Shown here: in pieces, positions 10,861 to 22,599 of the stretch | Numbering within the stretch: position 1 is the stretch's first letter | Layout: every line of letters starts with the position of its first letter | Origin: Delphinus delphis | Taxonomy: Eukaryota > Chordata > Mammalia > Artiodactyla > Delphinidae | NCBI RefSeq assembly: GCF_949987515.2 | Contig: NC_082687.1 | Span: 23,420,148-23,484,147 of the forward strand | Direction: 5' to 3' | DNA: 64,000 nucleotides | The notes under the pieces: model-generated | Told to the model about the DNA's origin: nothing | Databases searched by the model: none | Seen by the model: the letters and a program-made list of their open reading frames with translations, nothing else | Made by a program: the position numbers and the translations under genes

Positions 10861-13286
10861 TAATGTGTTTTCAACATTTAGTAACTTTATAGATTTTTTT
10901 CCCACAAAATGCCTCAAACAATAATATAAATTGTATTACAAATCTAACATTCATGTTAGATTTCACGTATATCATTTGAATTTTATTACTATGTATCTTT
11001 TGTACATTTATTTCTCTAACTCTTGAAAGTACACATTTAGGTACAAATATATTTACTATCTGGTTCTATATAATGATGCTGTTCCTATACATCAACAAAT
11101 GGCCTTTGGTAATAATGCTTTGCTGATTGTATTAGTGATGTATTTTAATCATAACAGTTCTATTAAACAAACATAATCTCATGAGACAGATATTTCTGCC
11201 ATGTAATGAAAAGATAGTTATTTGGCTATTTCATTATGGCACCATGGTATTTAAAAGTGATGTGAGCAATTTGAGGGTTTTTTAAAAAACTGTTTTTCAA
11301 AAGGTTATATTGCTATTCTTTCTAGATTTGGTAGGGTAGGGTTGGCCTTTATTAGTTCCTGGGATAGCAAAGTATTTCAGTAGATGTATAACTGAAAAAT
11401 AGTCACTGAAATAATGAGAGTGATTTTTCAGGGTAGAATATTATAAACCCATAAAGATACAAAAGTACCCAAGAGGAGGTAGTTCTCCCAGCAAGAATAA
11501 TGATATCCAATTTTTCCTGAACAATATCATCTTTTTAAAATCTGATTAAAATGTAATTATAGGAAAATAATTTTGATGTTCAATTACTAAAATTAGATCA
11601 TACTTTTGATCACATAAGTAGTTAATAAAACCTTTTTATGACAAGTTAAAAGCATATATGCCAAAGTGAACCACATAATTAAGGCTAGCTTAGCTAGTAA
11701 TTCTCACTGACGCTAACTAAGGCAGGACTCCTGAGTTACGAGAGTCAAATGAACATTCTTTTACATACAGTTTAAATAGTGTAAGGCATCTATTTTATGA
11801 AGTGTTATTAAAATATTGTGAGTTACTAAAGGGCAAATAGATAAGATGATAAGATTGAGGAAAGGAACATGTCTGCCTTTTGAGGTAAAGCAATTGATTG
11901 ATAATATAAGGATGTAATAGATGAAGCAAAATATCGCAAAAGGTGAGAAAGGATGAAAGGTATGAGCATCAAAATTAAAAAGGAGAAAGACATTTTCTTC
12001 TCTGAGAATAGAAGGAAGATGGGAAATGTGTGTTAATATACAAAAACTTTTTTTTTTCCAGTGAAGAGAGAAATTAAGAGAGTTGATGAGATAGTCCTCA
12101 ATCTTCCTAGTGGAGTTAGAATGAACAATGTTACCAAGGAGAGGCAGGGATAGGATGCTTGGGTTCTGGGGGGATATGAAATATTTAGAGATGAATATGA
12201 AACTTGTTTAACAACAGTAATGGCACCACTGAGGGTGGATAACATGAATTAGCAGTAAAATCAATTAGTCTGGTTTCCTGACTTACTCTTAATAATATTT
12301 CAGCAATTGGGGAACTGGAGTAAGAGAATTGAATTATAGGGCTGACCCAGCACTAGAATCCAACTATAAAAATTTAACTGAATTAGGTAATGCCTGTGGC
12401 CAATGACTACTGATTAGTTGAAACGCTTTCCTTTCTGTAAGGAAGATCTTTTTATTAATCTTACAAAAATCTACAGAGTTCAAGCTACTATGGTATATAT
12501 CATTGGTAAGAATCAAGAAACCTTAGAGTAGAACAAATGAATCATTTAAATAACTAGAATTTGCATCTGCTATAAGCTAAACTAGATAGATTGGTAATTT
12601 ATCTTGGTGATCCATCCCTCCCAGATGATTTGACCAGAATCATAATATGGGACCTAATTATGAGATACATTAAGACAGAAAAATCTGGAGTTAGACAAAT
12701 ACAGTAGCACTGACTTTACTCTATAAAAGCCATTAAAAGGGAACAGGCTTTCTTTAGCTTTGGGACAACAGACTTGTGGATTGCATTCAGTTACCATTAA
12801 AAGCTTAGGAAAAAATACCTTGTTATCCTTTCACTTCAAACAAGCCAATAAACAGCCAAAATACAATTTCTAGCTTTCCTACCAATACCACACTTCTCTT
12901 TTCATGGGCCCCTTTGTAATACAGAAACTCTGTAAATAGTATTTACATCTATATTATGAAGTCAAGAATAATAAATATATTTAATAATCCTTCACCTGCT
13001 TTCTTCAATGCTTTTATTAGACATTTTCTTCCCAATAAACTTACACAACTCCCCAGTTTTCTGAGTTTTCTAACCCAATCCAAGATCCAGACATAGAGAG
13101 TTGAGAAAGTATATACCCTCCATTCTCCTCATCCCCTAAAGAACTTTATCATAATTACAAATGACAATCCAAACTACAATCTTTTCCTTTTCTATTAAAA
13201 AAAAAAAAAAAAGGAAAGAAGAAAAACAGGAAGGGAGGGAAGGAAGGGGCTGGTTTGAAGTGTCAGAGGATATGTTAAAAGATAAA
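10861..13286. other. Intergenic, no recognised feature
   Basis: AT-rich, apparently unique sequence. I see no exon-like ORF, RNA gene or recognised repeat apart from the small hairpin at 10940-10963 and a poly-A/GGAA-rich stretch near 13197-13250. Confidence 0.45.
10940..10963. repeat. Perfect inverted repeat, 10-bp arms
   Basis: Arms 10940-10949 (aaatctaaca) and 10954-10963 (tgttagattt) are exact reverse complements around a 4-base loop. No function can be assigned. Confidence 0.85.
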
Positions 13287-13320
13287 AGTTTTTAGGCTGT
13301 TTTTTCTCAGCCTAAAAACT
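13287..13320. repeat. Perfect inverted repeat, 13-bp arms
   Basis: Arms 13287-13299 (agtttttaggctg) and 13308-13320 (cagcctaaaaact) pair exactly around an 8-base T-rich loop. The right arm ends at the first base of the probable LTR that follows. Confidence 0.9.
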
Positions 13321-13768
13321 GTTAAAAAACAAAAATTCAACCAAATAAATTTGAAGATCTAATTGGCTTTATTAGGTAGGTCATGAATCAGGTAGCATCC
13401 CATCTAGCAACTAGAAGGGCCCTTCAAGGGGTTGTATAAAATGGAAGGTTTTTACAGGAAGAAGGGTGGGGCAAAGGAGCTATTAGCAAAAGAAAGGAGG
13501 GGATTATTTTAGGCTGGAGGACATCTTTTGGGGGAAAGGGAACTACAAGGGTTTTATCATGCAGACTGCCTCTCTTCCTCTGGGGGATGGAGAAGGCCCA
13601 CAGTGGCAGATTACCTCTGGTCAAATTGGTGCTGACCAGAAAGTTCCAGACTGGTTGACTAAGATTAAGGGCAAAACTGTAATGAGGTTAGATATTAAAT
13701 CTAGGCTTGGTATCATAAATGCTAGCACAAGTGACACCATTTTGGGCCTGTGATTTTTCTCTTTAACA
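13320..13768 (-). mobile_element. Probable solo LTR of an endogenous retrovirus, antisense
   Basis: On the minus strand the block starts TGTTAAAGAG and ends GTTTTTTAACA, the TG...CA ends of retroviral LTRs. It carries an AATAAA signal (complement of 13368-13373) about 50 bp before the 3' end. Length is 449 bp. No internal retroviral sequence adjoins it and no target duplication is evident, so it looks like an old solo LTR. The family is not identified. Confidence 0.6.
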
Positions 13769-13809
13769 CCAGCAATGAGGGGAAAGAAGTATTTGTTGTG
13801 TGCCATTAT

Positions 13810-13975
13810 TTGCAAGACATCTGATATACACTAGATTATTTAATCCATAGAACATCCCTGGCAATAAAGTGATATTATCATTTTGCAGATGGGAAAGCTG
13901 AGGTCCAAGTATTTACCTCACCCAAGGCCACAACATAAAAGAGGGAGGTACAGTCAATCTACTTAGGTCTGTTTT
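13810..13975 (-). repeat. MIR SINE, antisense
   Basis: The order 'tatttaatccatagaacatc', 'cattttgcagatgggaaagc', 'ctcacccaaggccacaacat', 'tctacttaggtctg' is the reverse complement of MIR. Confidence 0.7.
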
Positions 13976-14605
13976 GAAAAACAGTTAATATTTCTTCTTC
14001 ACTAATCTGCAACTGAAAATAAAAAGCATACAACATATTAAAAACCAGAAAGATTATTTGGCCTGCTTTGGTACCAATTCTCTGGTTCTTTGTTTGCTAC
14101 CACAACAGTCTACTTTTTAGAGCTAAAAGGGCCACTTCAAATAAACATTCTAGATTGCTCTTCATGTGAAAATGCTTTATAACTAAAGCTGACTTAAGCA
14201 CTATCTTCCTAAAATGCAAATAATTTCTTCTACATTGAAGCCTATAAAAGACTCACATCTTATTTCCTCTAAGAAATAAAATTCCCTGGTGATACATCTT
14301 TGAGAAAGAGTATGTAGAAAGCCTCAGAAGTAAGGCAATAAAACATTACTGGAAACATTTAATAACCTACATGTTGGCAATGTCCACATCACCTTAAGAA
14401 AACTCTTCAACATATATATAATAATATATATAACATTTTATATATATTTTTTCCAGTTACAGTAGAGGAAGCTAACATGCATAATCCCTAAAGATGTATG
14501 ATACCACTAAAGAACTTATTTCCTGTCAAATTTCTCTTTAAAAATATTGATACATGCCAAATGAGCATGTCCCCAAAAGGATTTTTACTAAAACCAAGAT
14601 TCACT

Positions 14606-14760
14606 AATAATTATTAATAATTTATTAATAATTATTGAGTGCTGAGTACTGGGAGACACTGTGCTGGGTGCTGGGCAAGGAACAGGAAGAAAGATAAACA
14701 TGATGCCTAGCCTCAAAGAACTTAATTCATCAGGTAGAAGACAGACGTTCAAAAATTACA
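14606..14760 (-). repeat. L2/MIR-type tail, antisense, preceded by AT palindrome
   Basis: 'ttattgagtgctgagtactg' to 'ctcaaagaacttaattcatc' follows the antisense L2 tail. Immediately before it, 14606-14619 and 14623-14636 form a perfect but pure A/T inverted repeat. Confidence 0.55.
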
Positions 14761-16435
14761 GAAAAAATAATTATAATTGTGATACGTGTTAGAGAGTAAT
14801 AGGATACTCTGAGGATATTTTATAGAATGCTTGATCTATTTTGTGAAGTTAGGTAAAATTTCCCCTGAAGATAGGACATTTAAATTGAGATCTGAAAGAA
14901 TGAGTTAGTGACACTTGAGGAAAGGGACCACAGCAGGGAAGATCTACTATGATTAAACACACACACACATACATATGTGTATAGCTAGCACAAGGTTAAA
15001 GAGCTTATCTAAATAACTACAGAGGTTTTTTGCAACCAGAAGTTGTTATTTTATTTCTGTAAAACATTCGAAAACTAATGAGATAATTTCCAGAAAACTT
15101 TTAAGAAAGGAGATGCAACTTAAGCCAAGCACTGGGCTCTGTACCTTGCATATTTAATTTACTCTTTCAACAAAATTATGAGGTAGCTATTTGTGGGCCC
15201 TGGTTTTATTCCTTCTACAATTTGCCAAGCCAAAGTGTGTCTTGCACACTCACTGTCACAGCAGAAACTTTAAAAAGAACCTAAACAGTAAATGATAAAG
15301 TTCTCTGTCCTGCCTTCCATCTAAATCTTAAACCTGTACACAAACACTGCATAAGTATCCATTCCAGCCCTCTCCCCTTCTTAGCAAACTTGAGTTTTCA
15401 GACTCCGTAGTAAACACCCCAATCACATAACAAATAAAACTGCAGCTATGCCATAGCCATCTACTCTCTTGCTCTCCACCTCATTCCTACTTACATCACC
15501 CTGTGATTACGTGGCCCTCTCTGAGCCAGTCAAAGCCTTGGCTGTCCCTGACCAGAAAATTTTTCACCTCTCAACGTTCAAAAGTAGCAATGATAGTTGT
15601 GAATTCTTGTTATAAATAAGTGAAGAAGAGACACACAGATCTAGTCTTAGGGAGAAGATAAGTGAGTTGACCAAAACAAGAATTAGATAAAAATTAATAA
15701 TCCCACACAGTGTTTCTTCCTGTAGCACATGTTGATTATTTTAGGCAGAATAGGAAAAACTGTTACAGTTTTTAATGTGCCTATAAATATTTATGTCCAT
15801 TTTCTAGGTTTGGAATCTTCCCACCATTTCTTTATTTTGAATTCATGTTCAGCCAGTTATGCCTGTTTTGATCTTTTGGGATTTTCAAAACATCAAATTT
15901 CAAGTTTCAAATTTTGTTTGAATGTAACAACAGGTAAAATGTCTACAAATCAACAAGATGATACTGATATTCCAACTCCCCTCAGGTAAGAGGGCAGAAA
16001 CTTACTGCCTAGATTTTGAGAAAGATCCTCTTATGATGATGAAAGTCTTTGAGATAGCAGCAATAATTGCTGTATGGTGTAAATTGAAGGTAATGAATAG
16101 TAAACCTGATTATCTCCAAGGTCTTCAGATTCCTTCCTAACCCCAAAGACCACCCTGCACCCTTTACAAGGTAGACATTTGGCCAACAGGCATTTCACTC
16201 ATGACTAATCCAAGCCCAAGATTGTCCTTGAATAGGCACTAAGGTTGCACATTTGTTTAATTATAGTTTCCTTTCTGAACTTAAAGCTTTTTTCAAAGAC
16301 TTTCATCAAGATGAATCTCACTATGCACCTCATGCCTGTTGATTTTAGTTGCCACAAAAAGCCAAAGTTAACTCTCATCTTCAGGACTCTAATTCCTATA
16401 AGACTCTGAACATCTCCTTTTCTGACCCATTTCTT
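14761..16435. other. Intergenic, no recognised feature
   Basis: No coding exon, RNA gene or confidently recognised repeat. A short (AC)n run lies at about 14957-14970. The small ORFs at 15729-16140 have no family resemblance. Confidence 0.4.
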
Positions 16436-16977
16436 ATCCCTGTCGGACACCTGAAAACTTTCCACTGGGCCCTCTGAGACTCAGTCATCAGCAAAATCAC
16501 CTTCTCTAAACATATCCTTCACTTTTTTGCTTTAAAACCTGATCAGCCCTCTCCTCTGCAGCCCAAACTCCCAAACTCCACCACTACGAAGCCTGGAGGT
16601 GGAGAGGATGACATTCCTGCTCCCTGCAGCTCCTTCCAGACCACTCTTCTTCCCTCCTCCAAAAGCTGCCCATTTAAATTTTATGACATCAAACAACCGC
16701 GAACTCCCTCTCCCTGCTGCGGTTCTCAAACAATCCCCAGGCTAGTCTCCCTCCACCCCATTCCTTGGAGATTTTAGTTCTTAACTCCCTGACACTGTCT
16801 TAAACCGCATTCCTGTCATAATTCTCAGCGGGCTTCAGTGTCCACATAGATGATCTACCCAATACATTGTCACTCAGTGCCTTGATCTCCTCTCCTCCAC
16901 TGACTTTTTATTCTCCACCTTACCTCAGCTACTTACTCGCATGGCCATACCTCAATCCTCCTCTTTCCCAATAACTA

Positions 16978-17527
16978 CCGTCAGCCCTCCATATCTGTGG
17001 GGTTCCACATCCTCTAATTCAACCAGTCGTGGATTAAAAATATTCAGGAAAAAAAAAATCCAGAAAGTTTCAAAAGGCAAAACTTGAATTTGCTGCGCAC
17101 TGGCAACTATCTACACGGCATTTACATTGTATTTATATAGCATTTACAGTTGACCCTTGAACAACATGGACAGTGCAGGTCCTTACACGTGGGTTTTTTT
17201 CACTAAATACTACAGTACTGCATGATCCATGGTTGGATGAATCTGTGAATGTGGAACCGAGGATACAGAGGGCCGACTGTAAAGTTAAACATGGATTTTC
17301 CCACTGCACAAAGGGTCAGCGCCCCTAACTCCCACACTGCTCAAGGGTCAGCTGTACATTGTATTAGATATTATAAGCAATCTAGAGATGACTTAAAGTA
17401 TATGGGAGGATGCGCATAGGATATATGCAAATCCAATGCCATTTTATATAAGGGATTGAGCATTCATGGATTTTGGTATCCATGAGGGCACCGGGAAACA
17501 ACCTCCTCAGATACCAAAGGACGACTG
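16978..17527 (+). mobile_element. Tigger/MER2-like DNA transposon
   Basis: The left end 'cagccctccatatctgtggg' and right end 'ataccaaaggacgactgta' are near-complementary terminal repeats of a TcMar-Tigger element of the MER2 type. The inner text 'gatgacttaaagtatatggg' and 'ttgagcattcatggattttg' fits. It lacks transposase coding sequence and is split by a second Tigger element at 17147-17361. Confidence 0.75.
17147..17361. mobile_element. Second Tigger-type MITE nested in the first
   Basis: The ends 'acagttgacccttgaacaac' and 'ctcaagggtcagctgta' are complementary terminal repeats of a short non-autonomous Tigger. It cuts the outer element between 'tagcattt' and 'cattgtattagatattat'. A relative of it lies at 51440-51672. 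Confidence 0.8.
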
Positions 17528-17706
17528 TATTGCCTCTTGATCATCTCAATTTGAGGTTATCTCATTTTGACTATCATCTCCTATTTTTCCAGCTCACCAC
17601 CGGGAAACAACCTCCTCAGATACCAAAGGACGACTGTATTGCCTCTTGATCATCTCAATTTGAGGTTATCTCATTTTGACTATCATCTCCTATTTTTCCA
17701 GCTCAC
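17489..17706 (+). repeat. Perfect 109-bp tandem duplication
   Basis: 17489-17597 and 17598-17706 appear identical base for base. The unit spans the right end of the Tigger element and ~70 bp of the flanking L2. CACC occurs at the start of each copy and again after the second copy, so a 4-bp microhomology lies at the junction. Confidence 0.95.
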
Positions 17707-18897
17707 CACCTCTACTTAGAATCTGGAAAATTCCAACAATCCTCTGACCCCACCAGAACCTACAGTTCATTGATTCTAACGTCTTTTTCTCGTCTCCCAC
17801 CCCTCATACCTTAACTTCTGTCCTTGTCCAGCTTAAATTGCACGGTCAATAATAATCACTCCTTTGCATACACTCTTCACTCTCCTGCCCTTTTCTTGTC
17901 TCCCTGTACATGGCTAAACCACAACCCTGGTAATGTCCAACTCTCTGCCTATTCCATGGTTGTACTTGTGCATGTACACATGGCTGGAGGAAACAAATAA
18001 ACAAACTGACTGGTTTCACTTATATTCATGACCTCTAACTTCAATGGGTCCCTAATGCTGCCTGGAATCATACTGTATTTCCATTCTCCTCAACACTAAA
18101 CAACTATTACATGGCTTTACCTCTCTCCTAAAACCTCCAACTCTTCTTTCAGTCTCACTCTCAACTGACGACCTTGCTTTCTATTTTACTGATAAAATAG
18201 AAACAATCAGATGAGAATTCCTGCAGACTCCCACGACATTCACCCACCTACCTGCAGCTGCTGTCTCTCCCGTTACTGAGTGAACTCGTTCATGCTCCTA
18301 GCAAAGGGAAACCCTTCCATTTGTGCACTAGATCCTTTCCCATCTACTCAAAGTCATTGTCTCAGCAATTCTTCCTTCTCTCTCCAGTATCAAAAATCTC
18401 CTTTCCTAGATTTTTTTGCCATTAATGAACAAACATGCTTTTTCTCTTTTCTTAAAATTTCGCTTTATCCTGCTCTGCGTTATAGCTACCACCCCATTTT
18501 TTCCCTTCTTGTTAGCAAACCTCCTTGAAAGAGTTGTTTATTCTTGTTGTCATCAATTTCTTTCCCATTTTCTCTTCAGTCTCCTATAGGCTTTAACACT
18601 CACCACACCACTCCATCCAACTGCTTATCTTTACATTGTTAATTCCAGCAGCAATCCTCATCTTATTATAATATTTAGCAACATATAATGTAGCTAATTG
18701 TTTTCTTCATGCAGGATACCAGGATACTTGGTTTTCTTTCTACCACGCTAGTAGCTTCTTCATAGCCCCTTCTGTTGCTTCTTCATAGCCTTCCAAATAT
18801 CTTAATATTATAGAGCCCAACTTAGAGCTATTTCTCTTCTCCCATCTACACTAATTCCCTTAGTGATCTCAATCAACCACCAGTGGGCAAATGAGAA

Positions 18898-19433
18898 ATG
18901 CTAGACCTGCCTCGGTTTAACATGGAGGAAGGGATTCAAAGGCTTAAGGAGATTGGAATGTTAGAGTGGATTTGTCATTTAAGACCTATGTATCCATATC
19001 GGAAGGGTACAGAAAACATATCTTTCACCACTACCGTGAGAAATAACCTTGTGAGAGGAGCCCCAACATCTCTGAAGAACTCTGTGATCACTCTTCTTTA
19101 TAGGCGAGGCCTTATAGCAGGGACTGCAGTCACTGAATTGGAAAACCTAAATGCAATGGGAGTGATTGAATCTCAGAGAGCAGGGATCAAGTGGCACTGC
19201 CAAAGGCAAGGTGCTCTGGTTACCATAATGGACAGCAGAGACGTAGCAACCAGAAAAGTCTGACTTGCATAGACCTAAGGCACTGGCTAGTGGATCGTGG
19301 TGTTCCTAGAAATGAAATAGATAGGAAGCCTACTAAATTCTTACTTGATCTGTATAAGCAGGAAAGTTCTAGGCCAAATGAAGACAAGTCTAACCTGAGT
19401 CATGAAAAGAAAGAGTCATGGTCCTTCATTTAG
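18898..19433 (+). pseudogene. ERV-L gag remnant
   Basis: Open segments at 18898-19263 and 19191-19433 in two frames resemble the ERV-L capsid region (leucine-rich, with an 'RNNLVRGAP' stretch). A frameshift is needed to move between them. No intact start or full-length gag is present, so no particle protein is expected. The assignment rests on its place ahead of pol and on resemblance. Confidence 0.6.
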
Positions 19434-19679
19434 TTCCCAGACTTGAGCCAGTTTGTAGACCCAGAACCCCTTGGATGAACTGCCAAAAATTTATACTGTT
19501 AATCTTTCTCCCAGCCTTCCCCAAAGTAACCTACAGCTTTTTGCCAGGGTAAGTGTGATTGGGCAAAAGGAAATACTCAGAGATTTGGGGGACTACTGGA
19601 CTCTGACTCAGAACTGACACTAATTCCGGGAGATCAAAAACATCATTATGATCTACCAGTTAGAGTAGGAACATATGGA

Positions 19680-21599
19680 GGTCAAGTGATCAATGGAATT
19701 TTAGCTCAAGTCTGTCTCACAGCGAGTGAGCCCAGTGGGTCCCCTAACCCATTCTGTGGTTATTTCCCCAATACCAGAATTAATTATTGGAACAGATATA
19801 CTCAGCAACTAGCAGAATCCCCACAAAGGTTCCTTGACCCGTGTAGTGAGGGCTATTCAAGTGGAAAAGGCCAAGTGGAATCCATTAGAACTGCCTCTAC
19901 CTAGGAAAATAGTAAACAAAAAGCACTACCATATTCCTGGAAAGACTGCAGAGATTAGTGTCACAATCAAGGACTTGAAAGATGCAGGAGTGGTGATTCC
20001 CACCACGTCCCCATTCAACTCACCTGTTTAACCTGTTCAGAAGACAGATGGATCTCGGAGAATGACCGTGGACTATCGTAAGCTTAACCAGGTGGAGACT
20101 CCAACTACAGTTACTCTACCAGATGTGGTTTCATTGCTTGAGCAAATTAACACATTCCTTGGTATCTGGTATGCAGCTACTGATCTTACAAATGTTTTTT
20201 CTCTATACCTATTGGTAGGATCACCAGAAGCAGTTTGTTTCCAGCTAGCAAGGCCAGCAGCAATACACCTTCACTTTCCTGTCTCAGGGGACTAAACTCT
20301 CCAGTCCTAACTTAGGGGATCATAATTTAATTCACAAGTATCTTGATTGCCTTTCTCTTCCACAAGACATTACACTGCTCCATTACATTGATGACAGTAT
20401 ACGGATTGGACCTGGTGAGCAAAAGATGGACCTGGAATAGGAACTACTCTAGACTTAATGGTAAGACATTTGCATGCCACAGTGAGAAATAAATCTGCCT
20501 CTGTGGCCTCATGGGGAGTTCCCTAAATCAATTGACAGAGGAAGAGAAGACTCTGGCCTGGTTTACAGATGATTTTGGACAATATGCAAGCACCACCCAA
20601 AAGTGGATGGCTATAGCACTACATCCCCTTGTTCTGGGACATCCCTGAAGGACAGTAGTGAAGGAACTCCTCCAAGCAGGTGAACTTCAAGCAGTGAACC
20701 TGGCTGTTCACTTTCAATGGAAGGAGAAATGGCCAGACATATGATTACATACTGAATCACTTTTTCCCCAGCCACCCCTGTATTCACCCAATGTTCTCAC
20801 AGACAAAGTGGTCATGGTGACAGGGATGGAGGTTATGCATGGGCTCAGCAACATGGACTTCCACTTACCAAGGCCTGGCTATGGCCACTGCTGAGTGCCC
20901 AACCTGTCAACGGCAGAGACCAACACCATGGCACGAGTTCCTTGGGTGGTAGCCAGCTATCTGGTGGCAGGTTGATTACACTGGACTCCTTCCATCATGG
21001 AAGGGGGAATATTTTGTTCTTACTGGAATAAACATTTACTCTGGATATAAATTTGTGGATATAAATTTGTCTCCCCTGCACACAATGCTTTTGCCAAAAC
21101 TACCATCCATGAACTTACAGAATACTTTATCCACCATCATAGTATTCTACACAGCATTGCTTCTGATCAAGGAACTCACTTCACAGCAAATGAAGTGAGG
21201 CAATGGACCCATGCTCATGAAATTCACTGATCTTACCATGTATCCCACCATCCTGAAGCAGATGGCTTGACAGAATGGTGGAATAGCCTTTTGAAGACTC
21301 AGTTACGGTGCCACTAGGTGACTAGAACTTGCAGGACTGTAGCAAAGTTCTCCAGAATGCTGTATATGCTCTGAATCAGCATCCAATACATGGTGCTATT
21401 TCTCTCGTAGCCAGGATTCACAGGTCCAGAAACCAAGGGATAGAAATGGGAGGGGTACCACTCACTATTTCTCCTAGTGACATTTTTTGCAAAATGTTTG
21501 CTCCCTGTTCCTGTGACCTTATGCTCTGCTGCTGTAGAAGTCTTAGTTTCAAAGAGAAGAATTCTGCCACCAGGAAACGCAACAATGATTCCATCCCAC
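19680..21599 (+). pseudogene. ERV-L pol remnant (protease/RT/RNase H/integrase)
   Basis: Reverse transcriptase text starts around 19985 and includes 'RMTVDYRKLNQ' at about 20062 and the active-site box YIDD at 20384-20395. RNase H-like text follows at about 20500-20700. The integrase zinc-finger region has 'CPTCQRQ' near 20897, and the core follows to about 21320. Several stops and frameshifts break every domain, so it is inactive. The end, just ahead of the dUTPase part, is lost at the L1 insertion. Confidence 0.8.
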
Positions 21600-21659
21600 T
21601 CATAAAAAAAAAAAAAAAAATGAGACGGCAAAAAAATGTCACCGATGAAGGAGCAAGGT

Positions 21660-22516
21660 AAAAACTACAAGACCAAATAAATGAAGAGGAAATAGGCAGT
21701 CTACCCAAAAAGGAATTCAGATAATGACAGTAAATATGATCCAGAATCTTGGAAATAGAATGGAGGTATGGATTGAGAAAATACAAGAAATGTTTAACAA
21801 AGATCTAGAAGAACTAAAGAACAAACAGAGATGAACAACACAATAACTGAAATGAAACATACACTAGAAGGAATCAATAATAGGATAATTGAGGCACAAG
21901 GACGAATAAGTGAGATGGAAGACAAAATGGTGGAAATAACTGCTGATGAGTAGAATAAAGAAAAAGGAATGAAAAGAATTGAAGACCACCTCAGAGACCT
22001 CTGGGACAATACTAAACGCACCAACAATCAAACTATAGGGGTTCCAGAAGAAGAAGAGAAAAAGAAAGAGTCTGAGAAAATATCTGAAGAGATTATAGTT
22101 GAAAACTTCCCTAACATGGGAAAGGAAATAGTCACCCAAGTCCAGGAAGCACAGAGAGTCCCAAACAGGATAAACCCTAGGAAAAACACACCAAGACACA
22201 TATTAATCAAACTAACAAAAAAATAATTCAAAGAAAAAATATTAAAAGCAGCAAGGGAAAAACAAAAAGTAGCATACAAAGAAATCCCCATAAGGTTATC
22301 AGCTGATTTTTCAACGGAAACTCTGAAGGCCAGAAGGGAGTGGCAGGATACACTTAAAGTGATAAAAGAGAAAAACCTACAACCAAGATTATTCTACCCA
22401 GCAAGGATCTCAGTCAGATTCAGTGCAGAAGTTAAAAGCTTTTCAAACAAGCAAAAGCTAAGAGAATTCAGCACCACCAAACCAGCTTCACAACAAATGC
22501 TAAAGAAACTTCTCTA
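21660..22516 (+). pseudogene. L1 A ORF1 remnant
   Basis: The region codes for the L1 RNA-binding protein: a coiled-coil part ('[20 protein letters not shown]' at about 21969), then 'NINP'-like text '[18 protein letters not shown]' and the C-terminal region to about 22516. In-frame stops (for example near 21829 and 21952) and frame changes break it. Confidence 0.8.
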
Positions 22517-22599
22517 AGCAGGAAACACAAAAGAAAAAAAAGATTCACAAAACCAAACCAAAAACAATTAAGAAAATGGTAATAAGAACATACATATTG

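Larger units (their letters stand above)
16440..18875 (+). mobile_element. Long fossil L2 LINE, sense, interrupted
   Basis: The pyrimidine-rich sequence on both sides of the Tigger elements reads as L2, a CR1-like LINE. Examples are 'cctccttgaaagagttgttt', 'ggctttaacactcaccacac', and near the right end 'ttcccttagtgatctcaatc'. These are the endonuclease/reverse transcriptase part of the L2 ORF, decayed beyond an open frame. The ERV-L remnant begins where the L2 text stops. Confidence 0.6.
18880..21599 (+). mobile_element. ERV-L endogenous retrovirus remnant, 5' part (gag-pol)
   Basis: The sequence reads in gag-pol order for ERV-L, with many stops and frameshifts. No LTR or primer binding site is seen at the left edge, where L2 sequence ends. 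Env is not expected in this family. The remnant is cut at about 21600 by an L1 and resumes at about 28208. Confidence 0.8.

Noticed and set aside
10685..10924. 79-codon ORF
   Set aside because: It overlaps the probable old L1 5' UTR on the other strand and has no family resemblance.
16532..16729. Minus-strand ORF in GC-richer text
   Set aside because: It is the antisense of the fossil L2 sequence.
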